From Salvia splendens (taxonomy: Eukaryota; Streptophyta; Magnoliopsida; Lamiales; Lamiaceae), in contig NW_024598628.1 of the NCBI RefSeq assembly GCF_004379255.2, forward strand, positions 1 through 64,000: a stretch of 64,000 nucleotides of DNA, read 5' to 3'. The notes beneath the pieces were generated by a model. It was not told the origin of the DNA. It saw only the letters and a list, made by a program, of their open reading frames with translations, and did no database searches. Positions 55,901 to 63,900 of this stretch are shown piece after piece. The translations under genes were made by a program, and so were the position numbers. The first letter of the stretch is position 1. Each line of letters starts with the position of its first letter.

Positions 55901-57114
55901 AAGTGCTCAACGTCTGACGTGAGAAGCCGCTGGAAGTAGTCAACCGCCGACTGTCTGATGTCCTCCTCTGACGTGAGAGTCTGTCCTCCTGCCTGAATGG
56001 CGTGAATCCGGGACTTCACCCGCTTCTGTCGCACCCACCCGTGGAAGAATTTGGAGTTCCTTTCGCCTTCTGCCGCCCACCGAATGGCAGCCTTCTGCTT
56101 CCAGAAATCCTCCTCCATCCTAGTGCGGAGTACGTAGAGGGCGGTGCAACGGCTAAGCTCACTCCTGTGGGCTCCTGTCGGGTCCCCGTCGTAAGCCGCC
56201 TGCGCAGCGGCAACCGCCTCCTCTGCCTCCCTCAGCTTTTCAAAGATGTTCCCAAAGACCTCCCTGTTCCAACCCTTGAGAAAACCCTTAACTCTGCTGA
56301 GTTTGAACTGAAGATTAAGCATGCCGAAGAAGCCCGTCTCCGCCGTCCACACTCTGGCAATCTCATCCCTGAAAGTGTGATGCCTAACCCACATGTTCTG
56401 AAACCTAAACGAAGGCCTCGGAATCTGAGCCGTGAGCTGGCACCGCACAAGCAAAGGGGCATGATCTGAAGAGATCCTAGGCAAATGAGTCACCCTAGTA
56501 GCCGCAAAGGTGGTCGTCCAGTGCTCCCCAAGAAGAACTCTGTCCAATCTCTCCCAGAGCCCACTCCTCGTCCATGTGAACGGTGGGCCATCAAAGCCTG
56601 GGTCCAGTAGCTGGCAGTCTGCTACGGCGTCGGCGAAGTCCATCATCTCTCCGTGCCTGTCTGTCGTGCTGCCCTGTCTCTCTTCCTCCAACAAGAAGAT
56701 GTTGAAGTCACCACCAACAAGCCAGGGGGCCCCGTCAGTGGCTAGAGAGATGTCCCTGAGCTTATTCCACAGATCGTATCTCCCCTCCCTCGAGCACTTA
56801 GCGTACACTACGGAGAGATAGATTGAAAAAGGGAATATCGCAGCAGAAACTCGGACGTGAAGGACCTGCTCAGAGTCGTCAATGATCTCGACCTGCCAGT
56901 CCCTGTGAGAGAAGATCCAAATCTTGCCGTTTGTGTTCGAACACCTAAACTGCAACCCAAATCGCCTACTAAAGAAAGAAGGCCGGGGATCCGTCTGGGG
57001 CTCAAGCACCGCGGCAAACAAAACACTATACATATCGATCATATTTTTGAAAGTGCCCTGGGTAGTAGCGTTCGCTATCCCCTGGGCATTCCAGATCATG
57101 AAATGAGAAGACAT
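52942..57114 (-). CDS. LINE-15 ORF2: endonuclease-reverse transcriptase-RNase H
   Basis: 1390 codons from MSSHFMIWNAQG. APE-type endonuclease: WNAQG at 8-12, LEPQT near 37-41, GGDFN 134-138, SSDHAP 215-220. Reverse transcriptase: NQSGFVKGR 537-545, KLDMAKAYD 577-585, QGDPLSP 638-644, YADD 684-687. zf-RVT-like segment about 1006-1105 with CLCC at 1076-1079 and H1090. RNase H: D1234 (NTDGA), E1272/1274 (EAELL), D1297 (EMDA), D1345 (RPADF). All expected catalytic residues are present. The enzyme nicks DNA and reverse-transcribes RNA from the free 3' end. The upstream frame is open a further 36 codons into ORF1, but the conserved 7-nt spacing supports this ATG and a termination-reinitiation mode. 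Confidence 0.96.
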   Translation of the reverse strand: MSSHFMIWNAQGIANATTQGTFKNMIDMYSVLFAAVLEPQTDPRPSFFSRRFGLQFRCSNTNGKIWIFSHRDWQVEIIDDSEQVLHVRVSAAIFPFSIYLSVVYAKCSREGRYDLWNKLRDISLATDGAPWLVGGDFNIFLLEEERQGSTTDRHGEMMDFADAVADCQLLDPGFDGPPFTWTRSGLWERLDRVLLGEHWTTTFAATRVTHLPRISSDHAPLLVRCQLTAQIPRPSFRFQNMWVRHHTFRDEIARVWTAETGFFGMLNLQFKLSRVKGFLKGWNREVFGNIFEKLREAEEAVAAAQAAYDGDPTGAHRSELSRCTALYVLRTRMEEDFWKQKAAIRWAAEGERNSKFFHGWVRQKRVKSRIHAIQAGGQTLTSEEDIRQSAVDYFQRLLTSDVEHLEQPDLDLLRGLPDSVDREGLCAVPDYDEVRAAVFGISGDSASGPDGFSSLFFQHCWDIVGAEVVAAVADFFLGAPMPRSFTATTIILLPKKASPATWAEYRPISLCNVTNKIISKILTSRLAPLLPQVVAPNQSGFVKGRLLSDNVLLAQELIHDIGRSLIQKAKSPNLALKLDMAKAYDRVQWPFLLLVLERMGFPPGWVSMVDRCISSCWFSVLVNGAPAGFFQSTRGLRQGDPLSPSLFVLAADYLSRSLNRLVDTHPDMEYRCARRAPAISHLSYADDVIIFVRAHRQSVERLVHCLEHYSAVSGQMVNRGKSHFYLFEKFDAWAAEVAEASGFQQGFLPFTYLGVPIYKGGLKAGYLLDIRQKMVDRIHSWSHRHLSLGGRLALIKSTLVTIPLHIFQVLKPYQYWMRELEQILARFFWGTVGEQRKIHWVSWKKKICLPLDEGGLGIRRFREVVKAFSIKLWWRFLAQDSLWAQFTMRKYCFHAGRAFISPYSVHDSPIWHRLTDIRGQVHGLIRWSLGEGRISFWDDVWVGDLPLRTYCPPGTDLPAAEVSRFWHDHTWHVEKLHDYLAMYGVPLHVLDLIRAVPIEVGRRDVMRWSLTGDGEFSTASAWELIRTRSPRHFGLRMVWNAGLTPTISVFIWRLLLQRLPVECYVQARGISLASKCLCCVSSISVESFQHLFVSSPLARSVWDYFDGWFPYISTHIHTCTDIALRLGFWWRSSHRATALHISFIIPCLVYWFIWTERNSCKHRGISFRSSHVIWQVVRHLRILVAAGVLVPLHWRGCTPAVDFMPLAPPRRRVLRSLQVLWHPPDDPWVKLNTDGAFTSSTGQAGGGGVVRGSDGSLLGAFCTPLAAGSAFEAELLALLHGLTLAMQFSSHVWVEMDAAAVVAVFTSGRRGAADVRHHMARIRTLLAQIQFMFSHIFREGNRPADFLAGRGVQTPAITFFDADSAPRYLKSLVRMDQLGYPNFRFRYRDG

Positions 57115-57121
57115 GGGAAAC

Positions 57122-60100
57122 TCAGTAGGCTCCCGAGGCCGAAAGCCTCGCCTTCTTCGATGAACCCTCTGCGGGAGGGGAAATGGGTCCAATGTACTCC
57201 AACACTGGATCGGTGGAATCAAGTCTCGTCATCGGAACCTCCACTATCATATGATCGTAGTGGGCATCACTATCCACCTCAACCTCGGCCTCATCCGAGG
57301 GGGAATCCCTCAAAGCCCCAAACATGTTGTCGCCATGCACGACCATCGCCAGAGGGCCGTAACCGAAGCCGCGTGTAATAGAAGGCGCTCGGGATCTAGA
57401 TCTCCGTTCACTCCCTGACGAGGACTCATCTCCCTCCATACCCTGCTGTCCCTCTCCCTCTGACACTGTCCTCGCCGAGGTGGCCTTCGCCTGCTTCTTC
57501 TCTCGGTGCCTCTCTCGTCGCCTCTCGTAATAGGCTGCGCTCCTGTTGTTCTTCTTCTTCTTAGGCACGACGAAGCCATCGTCCCATGCAGCCTGTGAGC
57601 CCTCTGCGGCTGCCAAAGAAAGCCCGGGGTGTAAGACGGGGCCAGGGGCTGGCTCTCTGATCACGAAGCCATGTTTGCGCCTCTCCTGACGCAGTGGCTG
57701 TCCAACCTCCGGGGGAGGCCTCTCTGTAGGCTGGAACCTCAGGCCCTGAGGCTGTCTACTAGGGCCTGCCTGATGCGAGTCTCCCTCTCTGTTGGGAGGA
57801 GGTCGGTTCTGTGTGGACGGCCTTTGGGAGTAGTCCCTCTTGGGAGGCATAGGCCGCCTCCCAGAAGCATAGCATGTCGACGCCGAGTGACCTACATGCT
57901 TGCATTCAGAGCAATAAAGAGGGATCTTGTCCCATTTGACCTTCAACGTGACATGTTTCCCGGCAATGTCGATATCAATCTCATCAACAATAGGGCGCGA
58001 CAAATCCACCTCGACACAAATGCGAGCAAATGAAACGCGGGATCTAGTGATAGTGGCCCTATCTACTTGTACGGGTTTGCCTAGCATCTCACCAATCGCA
58101 ATAAGGGACGATTCTTCAAATAAGTGTACAGGCAAAGCAAGTATGTTGCACCAAATTGCGACAATAGGGATCTCAAAAAAAGGGTCGAAATCAGGAGTCC
58201 ATTTAAAAACACGCATCGGGTGATGGTCAACATACCAAATAGGGGAATTGTTAGGCCCATTCAATAATTTCACATAATCACTCAAATCAGATAATTGAAT
58301 AAAAATATGCTTCGCATTCAAAAAATTCCACGACATAGAACCAACAAATTTCATATTACCTAAAGCCTTTTGGATTTGGTGGGCAGGGGGGATAGAGTGT
58401 GAAAATTTGCCGACGATGGCGGGACCTAAACGGCCTGCAAGAAGAGAAGTTTCATCAGCCGAAAAAAATAAACAAGGTTTACCTTCGACAATGCGGACTT
58501 CGCCTCTTTTATCAGCTGTTTCACGATCAAGCAAAATGGGACCATCCGCGGGCTGCCCCGACCGAAGAACATTCGCCATGGAGCGGGCAAAATGCACGTT
58601 AGGTAGCCCGTCATTTGATTTATCGGGCTGGGAATTTTGTGCCGAAGCGGCAGCCTCCGTGGTCGATCCCTTTTCCGTTAGATTTTCCCAAATATTGGCA
58701 TTTTGGGGCTGCAAGGAGGACAAGGGGGCAGCCGCAGAACTGCCTTGCATGGAGCAACCTCCGGTGACCCCCGTATGAATAAGGCCTGTGTGTTCAAGCG
58801 GAGGAAAATCAGTCATATCTTCATCCTCAAAAGCTGGCGTGAAAGGGGTTCGCCTCTGATTTTTCTGGGCCGAAAGGGAGGGCTGTATGCTGGCAGATTT
58901 CTGGGCAGTTTGCGGCTCCGAACTCCCGGCGAAGAAGGAAGCCGTGAGCTCTTTTCCAGCCCTAACCGAAGCATGCTTTTTTTTTGTTCCAAGGTTTGAT
59001 TTTGAGGATTTATTTTTAGAGGCTGAGGCTGTATTAGGAGTAAAGTTGGCTGGGGGTTTTGGTGAAAGAGGATTGGGTTGTCGCTGCATGATTTTAGAAG
59101 GCTGGGAAAATATTTGGGCTGGAGGTGGAGGGGTAATGGGCTGCTGGGTTGTGGGTTGGGCTGGTGGATGTGGGTGGTTGGGCTGCTGGGAGAGAGCAGT
59201 AGAATTTAAGGAGTAGAGGTTTGTATTGGGCTGGGTAGAAGTGGGCTTATAGGCCGAGATAGGCAGATTTGAAGGGAGCCCAGAAGGCACAAAAATCTGG
59301 GCCGACGGAAAGGATGCAGAGCCCAACAGCAGAGGCCCATTTTGGTGGTCCAGCAAGGCATCCTGCAGCACCAGGGTTCGATTCTCGGCCAGGTCAAGAG
59401 AAGCAGCAGCCTCCCCATCAATTTTCTCATGCTCGACAAACAGCAGCCGGTCCATACCCAAAGCAGAAGAGTTGTTACCTTGATTGTTGGAGCCTCTCAA
59501 AGAATGTGAAGCATTTTCATTTAAGGCTTGTATATTCCCCATGCAACTAGGCATGGAGTCATGCATGGAGTTGTTGGTAGGACTGCAAGGAGGCTGTTCA
59601 ATCACTCCAGAAAAAGCGACGTGCTCTCCATTCCATAATGATGAACCACCTCCCATCCGAAGATTCTCGTACGTCTGGTCCCCTCCCTCACCTACGAACG
59701 TGTCTACAGCCAAGCTAGCAACAGTAAACGGCGGAGCACTGATCTCATCGGGCTCCTCGCGCGTCGCCGTCGGCAAGGTCGGCGGAATGAACCCTTCTTC
59801 AAAATGGCCATTTTTCTCATCAATGAGTCGCTGATCTTCCAATTCTTTCAGATATTCCTCATCATCATCAAGTAAGTCATCGTCTTCAAGCTCTTCAGCC
59901 GACATTGAAAGATCGGAGACGTTGGAAGACGCCCCGACGGCGAACTCCGAAATCGGCTGGAAACCCGCCTGTGGCGACGCAGATAAACCTTGTTCATGCT
60001 CTGCATGAGCATGTCCTTCAAAAACAGATACCAGCCGTTGGAGGGAAGTCTCCAGGCGCCTTGGCGGCCGGTCATCCATTGACGGCGAAACCGAGCTTTT

Positions 60101-60241
60101 CCGGCGATCACAAACGACCTCCGAATCACAGCCAAAACTCGTCGCCTTCTTCCAAACATGTTCAGGAACCTCATCCTTCCCAAAGAAGCTGTTGGTTTTA
60201 CTGTCAAAGAGCAGGAACGGCTCCGGCGGCGGGTCCGCCAT
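57122..60241 (-). CDS. LINE-15 ORF1: DUF4283-like/CCHC RNA-binding protein
   Basis: 1039 codons from MADPPPEPFLLFDSK, which lies just downstream of an in-frame-free 5'UTR. Residues 1 to about 570 are acidic (EELEDDDLLDDDEEY) and then P/Q/S/N-rich. About 572-775 is DUF4283-like (FVGSMSWNFLNAKHIF, FEIPIVAIWCNILALP). The zinc knuckle CSECKHVGHSASTC begins near 777, a basic PKKKKNN stretch lies near 893, and the C-terminus is acidic. Plant LINE ORF1 proteins of this type package element RNA with ORF2 protein; that role is from family knowledge. The frame ends TGA, seven bases before the ORF2 ATG. Confidence 0.93.
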   Translation of the reverse strand: MADPPPEPFLLFDSKTNSFFGKDEVPEHVWKKATSFGCDSEVVCDRRKSSVSPSMDDRPPRRLETSLQRLVSVFEGHAHAEHEQGLSASPQAGFQPISEFAVGASSNVSDLSMSAEELEDDDLLDDDEEYLKELEDQRLIDEKNGHFEEGFIPPTLPTATREEPDEISAPPFTVASLAVDTFVGEGGDQTYENLRMGGGSSLWNGEHVAFSGVIEQPPCSPTNNSMHDSMPSCMGNIQALNENASHSLRGSNNQGNNSSALGMDRLLFVEHEKIDGEAAASLDLAENRTLVLQDALLDHQNGPLLLGSASFPSAQIFVPSGLPSNLPISAYKPTSTQPNTNLYSLNSTALSQQPNHPHPPAQPTTQQPITPPPPAQIFSQPSKIMQRQPNPLSPKPPANFTPNTASASKNKSSKSNLGTKKKHASVRAGKELTASFFAGSSEPQTAQKSASIQPSLSAQKNQRRTPFTPAFEDEDMTDFPPLEHTGLIHTGVTGGCSMQGSSAAAPLSSLQPQNANIWENLTEKGSTTEAAASAQNSQPDKSNDGLPNVHFARSMANVLRSGQPADGPILLDRETADKRGEVRIVEGKPCLFFSADETSLLAGRLGPAIVGKFSHSIPPAHQIQKALGNMKFVGSMSWNFLNAKHIFIQLSDLSDYVKLLNGPNNSPIWYVDHHPMRVFKWTPDFDPFFEIPIVAIWCNILALPVHLFEESSLIAIGEMLGKPVQVDRATITRSRVSFARICVEVDLSRPIVDEIDIDIAGKHVTLKVKWDKIPLYCSECKHVGHSASTCYASGRRPMPPKRDYSQRPSTQNRPPPNREGDSHQAGPSRQPQGLRFQPTERPPPEVGQPLRQERRKHGFVIREPAPGPVLHPGLSLAAAEGSQAAWDDGFVVPKKKKNNRSAAYYERRRERHREKKQAKATSARTVSEGEGQQGMEGDESSSGSERRSRSRAPSITRGFGYGPLAMVVHGDNMFGALRDSPSDEAEVEVDSDAHYDHMIVEVPMTRLDSTDPVLEYIGPISPPAEGSSKKARLSASGAY

Positions 60242-60632
60242 TGCCGCGAAGCTTCGGCTTGAAGCAGGCGACCGTCAAACCCTACCAGAAACACGAGAAA
60301 ACTCACAGAAACGAACCAGCAAAGACGGACAACTCGACGACACACCTAGACCCTACGACTGACAGGCAAAACCGCCGGAAACACGAGGAGGAAGACGACC
60401 GGAAAAAGGATTCCGGCGGGCAGAAACAAAAACCGGCCAAAAACCGGCCAAAACCACGATGAAAAATAAAATAAAAACGGACAGAAGGTAAAAACGACCA
60501 AGACGAACAAGATGGACGGAAAAAAACTAAGCGAAAAACACTAAAATCGGCGAAATCGGACTTGGGAAAAAATTTGGGCTAGAGAGCATTGTGTGTTTTT
60601 AGTGTGTGTGATTTGCATGCAAGGGCATGAAT
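60242..60632 (-). promoter_or_regulatory. LINE-15 5'UTR, probable internal promoter region
   Basis: 391 nt conserved in length and much of its sequence with the 5'UTRs of LINE-7 and LINE-10. Near its 5' edge is the palindrome TTGCATGCAA (60613-60622), which includes the RY-type core CATGCA. LINE 5'UTRs commonly carry internal promoters; no TATA box or transcription start can be fixed from sequence. Confidence 0.4.
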
Positions 60633-60667
60633 GGTTTAGGGTTTAGGGTTCAGGGTTTAGGGTTTAG

Positions 60668-60669
<2 letters not shown>
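60633..60669 (+). repeat. Telomere-like repeats
   Basis: Five heptamers, the third TTCAGGG, between the intact 5' end of LINE-15 and the poly(T) of LINE-16. Confidence 0.95.
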
Positions 60670-60701
<32 letters not shown>

Positions 60702-60756
60702 CTCAAACACCATTACGGCGGGGGGTTAGGCGGACCCCCAACCTGTCCATATCAAA

Positions 60757-60996
60757 TCAAACGATAAAGTGTCGTACATTGACCAAGCCCAAAAGTGACT
60801 TGGTCCACAAAAAGAGATACATATCAAAAAACTTATCTAAGCTACTAGGATATCCCCACAAGCCGGGTATTATCCATCTAGCAAACGAACTAATAAAGCA
60901 CATAATAACTTGGGCGATGACCAAGGAGTGGTCAAGCCCAAAGGAAATACAAGAAATACATATCAAAATCCATAACAAAAATAAAAACTCATCCAT
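60757..60996 (-). CDS. LINE-16 ORF3 (subfamily B, 79 codons)
   Basis: ATG overlaps the ORF2 stop by eight bases as in subfamily A. Similar to the A version at ISFG and RW-PGLWGY; ends before the 3' hairpin. Coding status uncertain. Confidence 0.4.
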   Translation of the reverse strand: MDEFLFLLWILICISCISFGLDHSLVIAQVIMCFISSFARWIIPGLWGYPSSLDKFFDMYLFLWTKSLLGLVNVRHFIV

Positions 60997-63900
60997 CTCG
61001 ATATCTGAATCTGAAGTTCGGATAGCCCAGCTGGTCCATCCTCACAAGCGACTTCAAGTACCGAGGCGCTGTATCTGAATCATAGTAAGTGATGGCAGGG
61101 GTCTGGACCCCCCTACCTGCAAGAAAATCTGCTGCCCGGTTACCCTCTCGGTGGATGTGAGAGAACCGAACCTGCATCTGTGAGAGCAAAATGCGAATGC
61201 GAGCCATGTGATGTCTCACGTCCGCCGCTCCCATGCGTCCCGAAGTGAACACTGCGACCACTGCTGCTGCGTCCATTTCGACCCAAACCTGTGATGAGAA
61301 CTCCATAGCCATCGTCAACCCATGAAGAAGAGCTAGAAGCTCCGCCTCGAAGGCCGACGCAGCTACAAGGGGCGTGCAAAAGGCCCTCAAAAGAGAACCG
61401 TCTGAGCCACGAACCACTCCCCCACCACCAGCCTGTCCCGTCGAGGTAGAGAAGGCCCCATCTGTGTTCAGCTTCACCCAAGGATCGTCGGGTGGATGCC
61501 AAAGCACACTCAAGGACCTCAGAACTCGCCGGTGAGGAGGAACTGAAGGCATGAAGTCGACAGTCGGGGTGCAACCGCGCCAATGAAGGGGGACTAGCAC
61601 ACCCGCCGCCACAAGAATCCGCAAATGCCGAATCACCTGCCAAATAACATGGGAAGAACGAAAAGAAACGCCGCGGTGCTTGCAGCTATTCCTCTCCGTC
61701 CAAATGAACCAATATACCAAGCAAGGAATGATAAAACTGATGTGCAAGGTGGGAGCCCTGTGAGAGGACCTCCACCAAAAACCTAATCTAAGTGCAATAT
61801 CAGTGCACGTGTGAATGTGTGTGCTAATATAAGGGAACCAGCCATCGAAGTAGTCCCAAACAGATCTCGCCAACGGACTCGACACAAACAAATGCTGAAA
61901 AGACTCGACTGAAAAAGAAGAGACACAACACAGACACTTGGATGCGAGAGAGATACCGCGGGTCTGAACATAGCACTCAACAGGGACCCTCTGGAGGAGG
62001 AGGCGCCAGATGAAGATAGAAATGGTCGGGGTCAGCCCAGCATTCCAAACCATGCAAAGTCCGAAATGTCTAGGGGACCGTGTCCGGACGAGCTCCCAAG
62101 CTGAGGCCGTCGAGAACTCGCCATCGCCAGTGAGGCTCCATCGCATCACATCCCGCCTGCCCACCTCAATCGGAACAGCCCTGATAAGATCCAACACATG
62201 CAAAGGCACACCATACAAAGCCAAATAATCATGCAGTTTATCAACATGCCAAGTATGATCACGCCAAAACCTAGAGACCTCAGCGGCAGGAAGATCAGTC
62301 CCAGGCAGACAATAGGTCCTAAGGGGGAGATCCCCGACCCACACGTCATCCCAGAAACTAATCCGCCCTTCGCCGAGGGACCACCTAATGAGACCATGAA
62401 CCTGACCCCTAATGTCCGTGAGACGATGCCATATAGGACTATCATGCACAGAGTAAGGAGAAATGAAGGCACGACCAGCATGGAAACAATACTTGCGCAT
62501 GGTAAACTGCGCCCATAGTGAATCCTGCGCGAGAAATCTCCACCAGAGCTTGATGCTGAAAGCTTTGACGAGCTCACGAAAACGACGGATGCCAAGGCCT
62601 CCCTCATCCAACGGCAAGCAAATCTTCTTCTTCCAGCTAACCCAGTGAATCTTCCTCTGCTCCCCAACCGTGCCCCAAAAGAACTTGGCCAAGATCTGCT
62701 CCAAGTCCCTCATCCAGTACTCAAACGGCTTCAGAACCTGGAAGATGTGAAGAGGGATAGTGACAAGGGTGCTCTTGATCAGAGCAAGGCGACCTCCAAG
62801 AGAGAGATGTCTGTGGGACCAGCTGTGAATCCGGTCCACCATCTTCTGTCGGATATCTAAAAGGTAGTCGGCCTTCAGCCCCCCCTTATAGATAGGCACT
62901 CCCAGGTAAGTGAAAGGGAGGAATCCCTGCTGGAATCCACTCACCTCTGCCACCTCAGCCGCCCAAGAATCGAACTTCTGAAAGAGATAGAAGTGACTCT
63001 TTCCCTTGTTCACCATCTGGCCCGACACGGCAGAATAGTGGTCAAGACAGTGTACCAGCCTCTCCACGGACTGTCTGTGCGCCCTGACAAAAATGACAAT
63101 GTCGTCGGCATAAGACAGATGGGATATGGCCGGCGCGCGTCGAGCACATCTATACTCCATATCAGGATGTGTGGCCACAAGCCTGTCCAAGCTCCTCGAC
63201 AGATAATCGGCAGCAAGCACGAACAAAGACGGCGATAACGGATCTCCCTGGCGAAGTCCCCTCGTAGAGTGGAAGAAACCTGCCGAAGCCCCGTTCACAA
63301 GCACAGAGAACCAGCACGAAGAGATACATCTCCTGACCATACTCACCCACCCCGGCGGAAATCCCATCCTCTCAAGCACCATGAGGAGGAAAGGCCACTG
63401 CACTCGATCATAGGCCTTCGCCATATCTAGCTTGAGGGCCAGATTAGGGGAGTTAGCCTTCTGAATGAGCGACCTGCTGATATCATGAATCAATTCCTGA
63501 GCCAGGAGCACATTATCACTAAGCAAGCGACCCTTGACAAAACCGCTCTGGTTCGGCGCCAATACTAGAGGAAGCAGTGGCGCCAAACGCGATGTCAAGA
63601 TCTTGGTGATGATCTTGTTGGTCACATTGCAAAGGCTAATCGGCCTGTACTCCGCCCAGGTCGCCGGGCTTGCCTTCTTCGGCAAGAGTATGATGGTCGT
63701 GGCTGTGAAGCTGCGGGGCATAGGGGCCCCCAAGAAGAAGTCCTCCACTGCTGCCACCACCTCTGCTCCAACGATGTCCCAACAGTGCTGGAAGAACAGG
63801 GACGAGAAACCATCCGGTCCAGAGGCGCTGTCTCCACTGATGCCAAAGACCGCCGCTCTCACCTCATCTGAGTCCGGGACTGCACAGAGGCCCTCGCGGT

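Larger units (their letters stand above)
52638..60632 (-). mobile_element. LINE-15: full-length LINE (subfamily A), all ORFs open
   Basis: About 8.0 kb, poly(T) 52615-52637. Sense order: 5'UTR 391 nt (60242-60632), ORF1 1039 codons, 7-nt gap, ORF2 1390 codons, ORF3 99 codons overlapping by 8 nt, 3' hairpin, poly(A). It is the only copy in the window with ORF1, ORF2 and ORF3 all intact, so it is the best candidate for an active autonomous element. Confidence 0.96.

Noticed and set aside
3552..60669. CRISPR array or ordinary satellite
   Set aside because: The repeated heptamer is the plant telomere motif and the sequences between are poly(A)-tailed retroelements of very different length; no spacer-repeat regularity exists.
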